Part shown: piece by piece, positions 35,830 through 43,746 of the stretch
Position numbering within the stretch: the stretch's first letter is position 1
How the letters are laid out: every line of letters begins with the position of its first letter
NCBI RefSeq assembly: GCF_900101605.1
Contig: NZ_FMUR01000013.1
Span: 1 to 64,000 of the forward strand
DNA from: Butyrivibrio hungatei
Lineage (GTDB): Bacteria > Bacillota > Clostridia > Lachnospirales > Lachnospiraceae
Direction of reading: 5' to 3'
DNA: 64,000 bases
The notes under the pieces: generated by a model
Database searches by the model: none
Told to the model about the DNA's origin: nothing
Seen by the model: only the letters and a program-made list of their open reading frames with translations
Made by a program: the position numbers and the translations under genes

Positions 35830-36627
35830 TTGTATAATGTAGCAGAGGTTTTGAATGCACGTATTGAGTGTATAAAGCGGGCAATAAAACTTGCAGAGAA
35901 AGAGGAAGGACGTTTCCCTGAGGGAAGACTACGAACAAGTAAGAGCAGCGGAAGAGTTCGATATTATGAAGTTCAAGAAAAGAATGATACAAACGGTGAG
36001 TATCTTCATAAAACGAAACAACTTCATCTTATCAAGAGCCTTGCGCAGAAGGACTACAATGAGAAATTTCTGATAAAAGCAAGGGAAGAACAAAAACTAC
36101 TGGAAAAATTACTATTAAAATACAGAAAATCATATTGTGAATCTGTGTATGAAAACTTGTCAGAAGGTAGACAGAATCTAATAAGACCATACATTTTATC
36201 TGATGATCAATTTGCCCATGAATGGCAGTCTAGAACATTCAAAACAAATCCATATCGAATAGAAAACAAAATATATGACACAAGAAAAGGTGAAAAAGTA
36301 CGATCTAAATCCGAAGCGATTATTGCAGATATGCTTTTTGAGATGGGAATTCCGTATCACTATGAATATCCCTTGAGATTAAAAGATGGAAATGTGAGAT
36401 TTCCTGATTTTACAATATTAAAAGTGAGTACGAGAGAAGAGATATATCTTGAGCATTTTGGTCTGTTAGATGATGAGGAGTATAGAAAAGAAAACATGTA
36501 TAAGCTTGATATTTACAGAGCTAATGGGATATATATCGGAAAAAATCTGTTGTTTACTTATGAAACTGTCGATACTCCGCTTGATATAAATGGAATAAGA
36601 CAAATGTTAAAAAATCTATTTTTATAG
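35830..36627 (+). CDS. PD-(D/E)XK-like nuclease-fold protein
   Basis: 265 residues. The N-terminal half is helical and basic (KSSGRVRYYEV, YLHKTKQLHLIKSLAQKDYNEK). The C-terminal half has the pattern of a restriction-endonuclease fold: RSKSEAIIADML (Glu), FPDFTI (Asp) and IYLEHFG (the E-x-K position occupied by Glu-His). Similar proteins are scattered through Firmicutes with no assigned function, as far as I know. The start is TTG at 35830 with GAGG 9 bases upstream. Codon use is more AT-rich than priA or def, and it sits in an insert between them beside the 84-bp array, so acquisition by transfer is likely. Nuclease activity is inference. Confidence 0.7.
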   Translation: MYNVAEVLNARIECIKRAIKLAEKEEGRFPEGRLRTSKSSGRVRYYEVQEKNDTNGEYLHKTKQLHLIKSLAQKDYNEKFLIKAREEQKLLEKLLLKYRKSYCESVYENLSEGRQNLIRPYILSDDQFAHEWQSRTFKTNPYRIENKIYDTRKGEKVRSKSEAIIADMLFEMGIPYHYEYPLRLKDGNVRFPDFTILKVSTREEIYLEHFGLLDDEEYRKENMYKLDIYRANGIYIGKNLLFTYETVDTPLDINGIRQMLKNLFL

Positions 36628-36721
36628 CGCCCTTGTAGCGTGAATTTTAAAAGTGAGTTTCCAAAATAGTTTTGACAAGTTATTTCGGAAACGTCATAGC
36701 AGCAGTACTATTTAAAATAAT

Positions 36722-36750
36722 TTGATAATAGTGTGGTAGCGTTTTATAAT
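36722..36750 (+). promoter_or_regulatory. Promoter of def-fmt
   Basis: TTGATA (36722-36727) and TATAAT (36745-36750) are 17 bases apart. It gives def-fmt a promoter of their own downstream of the accessory insert. Confidence 0.7.
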
Positions 36751-36808
36751 AAGCAAGAATGCAGTAACGTTTGATATTCTGAAAAAAGATGAATTAAAGG
36801 AGACCGGA

Positions 36809-37303
36809 ATGGCACTTAGAACTATAAGAGAATACGGCGACAATGTACTTGCGAGCCGTTGCAAAGAAGTAAAAGAAATCACACCCAGGATAAAAGAACT
36901 TGTACAGGATATGATCGATACAATGTATGAGGCAAACGGTGTGGGACTTGCTGCTCCGCAGGTTGGGATACTCAAAAGAGTATTTGTTATAGATGTTTCA
37001 CCGGAGGGCGATTCACCGATAGTATTTATCAATCCCGAGATACTTGAGACAAGCGGAGAGCAGACGGGATATGAGGGATGCCTTTCACTTCCCGGAAAAT
37101 CAGGAATTGTCACAAGACCTAATTATGTAAAGGCTAAGGCAATCAATCTTGAAGGCGAAGAGTTTATTATAGAAGGTGAGGAGCTTCTTGCCAGAGCGAT
37201 TCTTCACGAGAACGATCACCTTGACGGACATATGTATGTTGAAAAAGTTGAGGGTGAGCTTGTAAATAACGAAGATCTCGCAGCTGAAAATGAGGACGCG
37301 TAA
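36809..37303 (+). CDS. def: Peptide deformylase
   Basis: 164 residues with all three family motifs: GVGLAAPQVG, EGCLSLPG and HENDHLDG (usually HExDH). The Cys and two His hold the catalytic metal that removes the formyl group from nascent proteins. AAGGAG precedes the ATG. It is followed 2 bases later by fmt, which makes the formylated initiator tRNA, so enzyme and reverse step are co-expressed. The acidic C-terminal tail (NNEDLAAENEDA) is typical for clostridial forms. Confidence 0.97.
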   Translation: MALRTIREYGDNVLASRCKEVKEITPRIKELVQDMIDTMYEANGVGLAAPQVGILKRVFVIDVSPEGDSPIVFINPEILETSGEQTGYEGCLSLPGKSGIVTRPNYVKAKAINLEGEEFIIEGEELLARAILHENDHLDGHMYVEKVEGELVNNEDLAAENEDA

Positions 37304-37305
37304 TT

Positions 37306-38277
37306 ATGAAAATAATTTTTATGGGCACGCCCGATTTTGCGGCGAGTGCTTTGGAAAAAATTGTTGAAGCGGGGCATGAAATCACCTTGGTGGTTACGCA
37401 GCCCGATAAGCCGAAGGGCAGAAGCGGAGAACTTCAGGTTTCTGATGTTAAGGCATGCGCTTTAAAGCATGGTTTTCCTGTGTTTCAGCCTGAAAGGATA
37501 AAGCTTCCCGAAAATGTCGCCTATTTAAAAAACTATGAGGCTGATATATACGTTGTTGCAGCTTTTGGACAGATTCTTTCACAGGAAATACTTGATATTC
37601 CAAAGTTTGGATGCGTCAATATTCATGCATCGCTTCTTCCCAAGTACAGGGGAGCTGCGCCTATCCAGCAGGCGATTATTGACGGCGAGAAAACAACCGG
37701 CGTCACGATCATGCAGATGGCAGCAGGCATGGACACAGGCGATATTCTCCTTCAGAGAGAAATACCTATAGATGACAATGAGACAGGTGGCGGCCTGTTC
37801 GATAAGTTGTCGGAACTTGGCGCCGAGCTTATTGCAGAGGCACTTCCAAAGATAGAGCGTGGCGAGCTTACTCCTGTTCCTCAGGATGAAAAACTTGCGA
37901 CGAAGTGCGGTAAGCTTTCCAAGAACATGGGAAAAATAGATTTTAATAAGAGCGCAGTTACAATAAGGAACCTCGTAAGAGGTCTTAATCCTTGGCCCAG
38001 CGCTTATACCCGTCTTGATGGCAAGATGCTCAAGATCTGGTCCGCTGACGCTATTGATGATAAGAATGTAAAAGAAATTGCGGGAAACGTCGAAGTTCTG
38101 AAGAATGCTGCGCCAGGTACAGTTTCTTTTGTCACAAAAGATGCTGTCGGAGTAGCGACCGGAAAAGGAACTTTGGTTTTAAAAGAAGTTCAGCTTGAAG
38201 GCAAAAAGAGAATGCTTGTGAAAGATTTTTTGCTTGGAAACAAAGTAGAGATCGGGACAAGTTTCCAGATGCGTTGA
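37306..38277 (+). CDS. fmt: Methionyl-tRNA formyltransferase
   Basis: 323 residues: the N-terminal formyltransferase domain has the folate-enzyme motifs MGTPDFAAS, AFGQIL, NIHASLLPKYRGAAPIQQAI and MDTGDIL; a C-terminal OB-like domain binds the tRNA (RGLNPWPSAYT). It formylates Met-tRNAfMet with 10-formyl-THF. Directly coupled to def. The normal successor, rsmB, is displaced to 47 kb. Confidence 0.97.
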   Translation: MKIIFMGTPDFAASALEKIVEAGHEITLVVTQPDKPKGRSGELQVSDVKACALKHGFPVFQPERIKLPENVAYLKNYEADIYVVAAFGQILSQEILDIPKFGCVNIHASLLPKYRGAAPIQQAIIDGEKTTGVTIMQMAAGMDTGDILLQREIPIDDNETGGGLFDKLSELGAELIAEALPKIERGELTPVPQDEKLATKCGKLSKNMGKIDFNKSAVTIRNLVRGLNPWPSAYTRLDGKMLKIWSADAIDDKNVKEIAGNVEVLKNAAPGTVSFVTKDAVGVATGKGTLVLKEVQLEGKKRMLVKDFLLGNKVEIGTSFQMR

Positions 38278-38407
38278 TAATATGATTTAATAAGAATTAG
38301 TCTATATGATCTTAGCAGAGCATTTATGATAGACGGCAGATTTTTACTGTAGTAGATGCAATGCATAGTGATTGGATGACAGTATACCGGAATCGGAGGT
38401 GAGTTAT

Positions 38408-39121
38408 ATGGGTTACGGTTATGGAAGAATGATGTATGGATATGGATTTGATCCTATGTATTTTCTTGTGATAATAATGGGCATATTGTGTCTTATCGCA
38501 AGCCACAGGGTTTCATCCGTATACAAGAAATATGAGAGAATCCGCAGTATGAGTGGTATGACAGGTGCTCAGGTTGCGGCTGAGATTCTTAGAAGAAACG
38601 GAATTACCGATGTTATGATACAGCATGTCAGCGGCAATCTGACAGATCACTATGATCCGAAGGCAAAAGTTATTCGCCTTTCCGATGCGACATACAATTC
38701 GCCGAGTGTTGCGGCGATAGGCGTTGCGGCGCATGAGTGCGGACACGTCTGCCAGCATTACTACGGATATGTTCCGCTTAAGATAAGAACAGCGATAGTT
38801 CCTGCCGCAAATATCGGTTCGAAAGCAGGAATTCCGCTTATCTTCCTTGGAATGCTTGTGAGTTTACCGCCTCTTATAACATTGGGTATCTGGGTATTTT
38901 CACTTGCTGTTTTATTCCAGCTTGTGACACTTCCCGTAGAATTTGATGCTTCTCACAGAGCACTTGTAATGCTTGAAGAGTACGGAATTCTCGGATACGA
39001 GGAAGTTAAGGACTCAAGAAAAGTCCTTTCCGCGGCTGCAATGACATATGTTGCAAGCGCAGCGGCAGCAGTAGTACAGCTCCTCAGACTTGTTCTCTTG
39101 AACGGCAGAAGGAGAGACTGA
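38408..39121 (+). CDS. Zinc-dependent membrane metallopeptidase (YugP-like)
   Basis: 237 residues of the Zn_peptidase_2 (PF04298) family. The zinc motif AAHECGHVCQH (HExxH) follows the first membrane helix; two or three further helices lie at about 150-180 and 210-230. The N-terminus is Gly/Tyr-rich (MGYGYGRMMYGYGF), usual for the family. GGAGGTGA precedes the ATG at 38408. It commonly sits between fmt and rsmB in Clostridia, so this keeps part of the ancestral order. Substrate unknown. Confidence 0.92.
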   Translation: MGYGYGRMMYGYGFDPMYFLVIIMGILCLIASHRVSSVYKKYERIRSMSGMTGAQVAAEILRRNGITDVMIQHVSGNLTDHYDPKAKVIRLSDATYNSPSVAAIGVAAHECGHVCQHYYGYVPLKIRTAIVPAANIGSKAGIPLIFLGMLVSLPPLITLGIWVFSLAVLFQLVTLPVEFDASHRALVMLEEYGILGYEEVKDSRKVLSAAAMTYVASAAAAVVQLLRLVLLNGRRRD

Positions 39122-39168
39122 TATTGTATGCGCAGCTTGCGGAATGGTATATAATTGCGTCGCATTAC

Positions 39169-39256
39169 CGCTCGCGCGCTAGCATTTCGCGAGCGAAATT
39201 CTTTTTATTAGTACCATGGCAGATCGGTATAAAGCAGATTTGCCATGGTGATTTTT
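39169..39256 (+). terminator. Two terminators after the zinc peptidase gene
   Basis: CGCTCGCG (39169-39176) pairs with CGCGAGCG (39188-39195), then a T-rich run. ACCATGGCA (39213-39221) pairs with TGCCATGGT (39241-39249), followed by six Ts. Together they close the def-fmt-peptidase operon. Confidence 0.85.
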
Positions 39257-39292
39257 TACATATTATCTAAAAATTAACCGGGAGGAACAGAC

Positions 39293-39547
39293 ATGAATTA
39301 TACAGATAATAAAGTAAAAGTTACCGTGATCGAGAGCCATTGCCCAAAGTATAAAGTTGGGGACGTGATTTGTTTCGAGGGAAGTCTGCTTGATAAAGAG
39401 AAAAGCGACAATGTTTGCATGGTTGCGATGAATGCAATTTATCCCTTTGTCTATGCGTTTAGAAGAGGCGGAAATTTAAGACCCGGACCGTACCAGTGCA
39501 CAGACTGCGGTGAGACGGTCAAATTTATGATAGAGAGTATTGAGTAA
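39293..39547 (+). CDS. TIGR04076 family small protein
   Basis: 84 residues with four cysteines: VTVIESHCPKYKVGD near the start, CMVAMNAIYPF in the middle, and PYQCTDCGETVKF at the end. The pattern (I-x-x-H/K-C-x-x-G-D, then a central Leu/Ala-Ile-Tyr-Pro, then a C-terminal C-x-x-C-G) fits the TIGR04076 family, of unknown role and often found near redox proteins. GGGAGGA precedes the ATG. The next gene is a flavodoxin/ferredoxin protein, but a separate promoter lies between. Confidence 0.75.
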   Translation: MNYTDNKVKVTVIESHCPKYKVGDVICFEGSLLDKEKSDNVCMVAMNAIYPFVYAFRRGGNLRPGPYQCTDCGETVKFMIESIE

Positions 39548-39605
39548 AATATATAGTGCCGTCGGCTGCAAATAAGAGGTGTTTGATGCCGCCGGCATTA
39601 AAGAG

Positions 39606-39635
39606 TTGCAATTCACTACGTTACCCTGCTAAAAT
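39606..39635 (+). promoter_or_regulatory. Promoter of the EFR1-ABC-PPTase operon
   Basis: TTGCAA (39606-39611) and TAAAAT (39630-39635), 18 bases apart, with a TGC extension of the -10. Confidence 0.55.
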
Positions 39636-39670
39636 ATATTTTGTGTTGTTTAACAGGGAGGTAGGGGGAA

Positions 39671-40435
39671 ATGATCGGTATTTATCTAAGCGGAACAGGC
39701 AATTCTAAGCACTGTGTGGAAAAGTTTGTGCAGTTACTTGATGAAAACGGCAGGACTTTTCCGATTGAAAATCCACAAGTTATTGAAGAAATAAAGAAAG
39801 AGACGGATATTGTTGTAGGTTATCCTACGCAGTTTTCAAATGCACCTTTAATGGTGCGCGATTTTATCAGGAATAACGAAGCTTTATGGAGGGGCAAAAG
39901 AATCTTTTGCATAAATACCATGGGAGCTTTCAGCGGTGACGGAACAGGCTGTACCGCAAGACTTTTTAAGAAGTACGGCGCAGCGGTGACAGGCGGACTG
40001 CAGATCAAGATGCCTGATTCAGTATGTGACAGTAAGCTTCTTAAAAAGACGCAAGAAGCAAATAAGCAGATAGTAAGACAAGCTGATGAAAAGATCAAAT
40101 TATGGGCAAATAATGTCAAAAGCGGTAAGTATCCCAAGGAGGGGCTTCATTTCTACGATCATATCGCCGGACTTTTCGGCCAGCGATTGTGGTTTTACAA
40201 AGAAACTTTAAAATACTCAAATAAATTAAATATCAGTGATGCGTGCGTCGGATGCGGACTTTGCGTCAATGAATGTCCAATGGACAATCTTGTGCAGCAA
40301 TCAGGCGGTAAACCGGTGCCGCAGGGCAAGTGCACCATGTGCTACAGATGTATCAGTCATTGCCCTGCGCAGGCAATTACACTTCTGGGAAACAGGGTTG
40401 TTGAGCAGACAGCGTATGAGAAGTTTTGTAACTGA
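39671..40435 (+). CDS. EFR1-type flavodoxin/ferredoxin fusion protein
   Basis: 254 residues. An N-terminal flavodoxin-fold domain begins IYLSGTGNSKHCVEKF (phosphate loop of FMN sites) and continues with VVGYPTQFSNAPLM and NTMGAFSGDG. The C-terminus has two 4Fe-4S ferredoxin motifs: CVGCGLCVNECP and CTMCYRCISHCP. This is the EFR1 family of single-chain electron carriers seen in gut and rumen Clostridia. It leads an apparent operon with an ABC exporter and a phosphopantetheinyl transferase. Partner proteins are unknown. Confidence 0.9.
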   Translation: MIGIYLSGTGNSKHCVEKFVQLLDENGRTFPIENPQVIEEIKKETDIVVGYPTQFSNAPLMVRDFIRNNEALWRGKRIFCINTMGAFSGDGTGCTARLFKKYGAAVTGGLQIKMPDSVCDSKLLKKTQEANKQIVRQADEKIKLWANNVKSGKYPKEGLHFYDHIAGLFGQRLWFYKETLKYSNKLNISDACVGCGLCVNECPMDNLVQQSGGKPVPQGKCTMCYRCISHCPAQAITLLGNRVVEQTAYEKFCN

Positions 40436-40470
40436 ATTATAAGGCAGCAGTAAGAAAAGAGGAGACAGTC

Positions 40471-41193
40471 ATGGGAAATATAATTCTTGAAGCAAAATCA
40501 ATAAGCAAGAAGTTCGATGAAAGAAATGTACTTAATGAGGTGAGCCTTTCAATCGAAAAAGGTCATTTTATCGCAATCTTGGGACACAGCGGATCGGGAA
40601 AGTCGACGCTTCTTAATGTCCTTTCAACAATACTTACACCTACAAATGGAGAAGTTCTTTACAACGGCAAAAGTATTACGCGTTACTCAAAGAGAGAAAT
40701 CGCTAACCTCCGAAGAGACAAGATAGGCTTTGTTTTCCAGCACTATATGCTTCTTCCGAATCTCACTGTCAGGGAGAATATTTTCCTTGGAGCGGAGAAA
40801 AGAGATGTTTATGAACATGATAAAACTGATATGAGTGAAATTGAGAAACTAAGCGCACTTCTTGGAATAGATAAGTATCTTGACGAGTACCCGTATAAGC
40901 TTTCGGGAGGCGAACAACAGAGAGTCTGCATTGCAAGAGCTGTTGCAAAAAATCCTGAGATCTTGTTCTGCGATGAAGCAACGGGAGCGCTTGATAAGGA
41001 TAACAGCATCAATATCGTTAAGCTCCTTCATGAGATAAAAAAGAAATTCGGAACCACGATCTTTTTTACCACACATAACAGAGAAATAGCAAAGACAGCC
41101 GACAGGGTGCTGGTGCTCGAAGACGGAAATATCATAAACGATTACATGAACGATGAGATCATTGAGCCTGACGCAATGGCATGGGGGATTTGA
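40471..41193 (+). CDS. ABC transporter ATP-binding protein (MacB/LolD type)
   Basis: 240 residues with Walker A LGHSGSGKST, Q-loop FQHYMLLPNLT, signature LSGGEQQRV, Walker B ILFCDEATGALD and the H-loop TTHN. The sequence class matches ATPases that work with FtsX-like permeases in lipoprotein or antimicrobial-peptide export and sensing. GAGGAGA precedes the ATG; the permease starts 5 bases after its stop. Confidence 0.95.
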   Translation: MGNIILEAKSISKKFDERNVLNEVSLSIEKGHFIAILGHSGSGKSTLLNVLSTILTPTNGEVLYNGKSITRYSKREIANLRRDKIGFVFQHYMLLPNLTVRENIFLGAEKRDVYEHDKTDMSEIEKLSALLGIDKYLDEYPYKLSGGEQQRVCIARAVAKNPEILFCDEATGALDKDNSINIVKLLHEIKKKFGTTIFFTTHNREIAKTADRVLVLEDGNIINDYMNDEIIEPDAMAWGI

Positions 41194-41198
41194 GCACA

Positions 41199-42950
41199 AT
41201 GAAATTATTATATAAGCATATTAAAAAAGATTTTTTGGCAAAAAAAACAATGATGGCGATTTTGTCGTTGTTTTTGATCGGTACATCCTTTCTACATTAC
41301 TTTGTTCACTTTTCTGTTGATAAAAACTTAAAGATATACAGAAACCTTGATCAATCGGCTCTTGCCGAGAACGAGCTCAAGTTTATTAACGCGCTTGAGA
41401 TCAATAAAGTTCTGATTCGAAATATGTCATCTGCGATGATCGTTGTATTTCTTTTGATACTATTTCTTTTTTTGACAAATACCATAAAGAAGAATCAGGC
41501 AAAGGTGGGACTCTTGCAGTCGCTTGGATTTACAACCTGGGATATAGCAAGACATACTTTCACTTTATTGAGTGTAGTGTCTTGGATTACTGCTCTGATA
41601 GGAGCTTTTACCGGATTTTTCGGCTCAAGCATACTTATTTCCGCATATAAGAAGACCTACATGGTGGAGTCTCTTTCAAAGGGTATAAGCTTTGCGGCTT
41701 TCATTTATCCATTTGCATGGGCGTCGCTTATAGATATCGTGACTCTTATTGCATATGCATTATCCGCTAATAAGGAAGCCGCACTCCTTATGAAAAAAGC
41801 TGACAGCTCAGCGGGTAAACCCGGATTTGTTGAGAAGTTCATCGGATTCTTCAAGATGAAAGGCGGATATAAGTACAAGCTTACTTTGAAGAATATAAGT
41901 GAGTTGTTTCTTCTTGTCACAGCGATTGTTACGTTTGGAATCATGTTTGTTCTTAGCGTATCACTTCTTCTAAGTAGCAGAGAGATTATGGGATCGCAGC
42001 GCGAAGGAAGAGAATACAGCTATGTGACTGAGTATGATGAGGTAAGAAATGCCGAGGAAAGTACTGCAGATGAAGGAAACACAGATATAGTACCACCTGA
42101 CAGCGCCGGTGATATTTCGTATTATCTCAGATATAATGCAGCAATCGATCATGACGGCGAAAAGATATCCTACAACATCATAGGCACCGACAGCAATAAT
42201 GAGCTCTTTTCCCTATATGATAAAAAGCACAATAAAATCGACCTTTCAAACGAACCGGGCGTTGTTCTTAATCCTGAACTTGCCGAGAACTATGGCATTA
42301 AAGTCGGAGACAAATTAAGTATCGAGGTTAATGGAAGAGCAGTTGAAATCGAAGCGACGAATCTCGCAAGAAATGCCGGCATAAAGAGCATGTACATTTC
42401 AAAAGAAAAACTTGCCGCGTTAATGGATGTTGATAATGCAGCATACAACGGTGTTTGGTCAAATGCTTCATTGGATGAGAGCGCAAGCACTCTCTATGAA
42501 GATAAGATGGAGGCGCTTTCAAGAGATCAGACTTCCAACAAAGCGAGCGCGATAATAAACCAGAGCATCGGCGTTGCAACAGGGTGCCTGCTTATCTTCC
42601 TTGCGATATTTATAGGACTGTCCGGAAACACGGAGAGCATCCTGATTTTTGACCTGCTTGGATATGACAATAAGAAGATAAACAGTATACTTCTTGATCC
42701 GTACCTGATCGTATCGAATATAATCTTTTTCCTATCGATTCCGATTTGCATATATGCGGCGAGAAAAATACAGATAAATACGTCATTTGCAACAGGCGAT
42801 TACATGCCGTTTCAGGTTTCAGGTTTTACGATTGTCTATATGTTTGTTATATTAAACTTGATCTGTTTCCTTGTAAGAGCAGTCTTTACAAGAAAGATCA
42901 AAAAGATAATCGAGGGAGAAAAGCAAGCGGAGTACTTGTCTGAATGGTGA
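41199..42950 (+). CDS. FtsX-like ABC transporter permease
   Basis: 583 residues. One N-terminal helix, an extracytoplasmic piece, three helices (about 78-195) with the FtsX hallmark GLLQSLGFTTWDIARHT, a long extracytoplasmic region (about 265-455) that has an OB-like or periplasmic-core character, then three more helices at the C-terminus. A single chain with two membrane halves, as in BceB/YknZ-like exporters, but a close family was not recognised. GGGGGA precedes the ATG at 41199. Forms the transporter with the preceding ATPase; substrate unknown. Confidence 0.85.
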   Translation: MKLLYKHIKKDFLAKKTMMAILSLFLIGTSFLHYFVHFSVDKNLKIYRNLDQSALAENELKFINALEINKVLIRNMSSAMIVVFLLILFLFLTNTIKKNQAKVGLLQSLGFTTWDIARHTFTLLSVVSWITALIGAFTGFFGSSILISAYKKTYMVESLSKGISFAAFIYPFAWASLIDIVTLIAYALSANKEAALLMKKADSSAGKPGFVEKFIGFFKMKGGYKYKLTLKNISELFLLVTAIVTFGIMFVLSVSLLLSSREIMGSQREGREYSYVTEYDEVRNAEESTADEGNTDIVPPDSAGDISYYLRYNAAIDHDGEKISYNIIGTDSNNELFSLYDKKHNKIDLSNEPGVVLNPELAENYGIKVGDKLSIEVNGRAVEIEATNLARNAGIKSMYISKEKLAALMDVDNAAYNGVWSNASLDESASTLYEDKMEALSRDQTSNKASAIINQSIGVATGCLLIFLAIFIGLSGNTESILIFDLLGYDNKKINSILLDPYLIVSNIIFFLSIPICIYAARKIQINTSFATGDYMPFQVSGFTIVYMFVILNLICFLVRAVFTRKIKKIIEGEKQAEYLSEW

Positions 42951-42956
42951 TCGCAT

Positions 42957-43637
42957 ATGCAGGTATATGTTATAAATGCGCTAAATGAATTAAGTGATGC
43001 TGAATTTGAATGCGCTTTGTCCAAGATAGATCCTGAGCAGAAAGACAGGATAATGAGATTTCATTTCATTGAGGATAAAAAAAGAGCTCTCGCAGGAATT
43101 CTTTTATCCAAATATGCGATAGCTAAGGTGTTTGAAATTTCTTCAGATGAGATAAGAGTGGAAAAAAATAAGTACGGAAAGCCTCATGTAGTCGGAAAAA
43201 GAGGTGTTCATTTCAATATCTCACATTCGGGAGACTATGTGGTATGCGCGGTCGCCGGTAGTCCTGTCGGAATCGATGTGCAGGAGATAAAAGGCGGAAG
43301 TCTGGATATTGCCGACAGATTTTTTTCACAGGAAGAAAGAGACGCACTTGCCATGTGTGAAGGCGATGCAAAGAGGAAGCTTTTTTATGAGATATGGAGT
43401 CTCAAAGAGGCGTACATTAAGTGCATTGGAATGGGACTTTCTAAGCCGCTTGATGAATTTGGCGTTGTCAAAGAATCCGGTAAGTACAGGCTCATCGATA
43501 AGGGAGAGTGGATCGATGAGTATCATTTTTGCAAGTATGATATAGATGAGCGGTATAGCCTTTGTGTCTGCTCGCAGGATGCGAGTATTCCAACTGAAAG
43601 TGAATATGTGAAGTTTAAAGACCTCTGTCTCATATGA
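42957..43637 (+). CDS. 4'-phosphopantetheinyl transferase, Sfp type
   Basis: 226 residues with the Sfp-family motifs in order: KYGKPH, FNISHSGDYVVCAV, VGIDVQEI (Mg-binding Asp), and FYEIWSLKEAYIKCIGMGLS (Glu, Lys). It would activate acyl, aryl or peptidyl carrier proteins with phosphopantetheine. No carrier-protein, NRPS or PKS gene is in the window. It begins 6 bases after the permease gene, with only a weak ribosome-binding site, so translation may be coupled. Confidence 0.93.
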   Translation: MQVYVINALNELSDAEFECALSKIDPEQKDRIMRFHFIEDKKRALAGILLSKYAIAKVFEISSDEIRVEKNKYGKPHVVGKRGVHFNISHSGDYVVCAVAGSPVGIDVQEIKGGSLDIADRFFSQEERDALAMCEGDAKRKLFYEIWSLKEAYIKCIGMGLSKPLDEFGVVKESGKYRLIDKGEWIDEYHFCKYDIDERYSLCVCSQDASIPTESEYVKFKDLCLI

Positions 43638-43710
43638 TGGGATAGAGGCTCTTTTTATGTGCGCCGCTAGGCGCACCTACAGAAAGGCGGACACGTGAGT
43701 GCCCGCCTTT
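43622..43710. terminator. Terminator cluster between convergent operons
   Basis: CCTCTGTCTC pairs with GGGATAGAGG across 43622-43649 and is followed by CTCTTTTT, overlapping the PPTase stop. GTGCGCC/GGCGCAC (43659-43676) and AAAGGCGG/CCGCCTTT (43683-43710) follow and can serve the minus-strand gene. Confidence 0.75.
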
Positions 43711-43746
43711 ATAAATGGCTTTAAAATGTTACTTTTGACATTTTCA

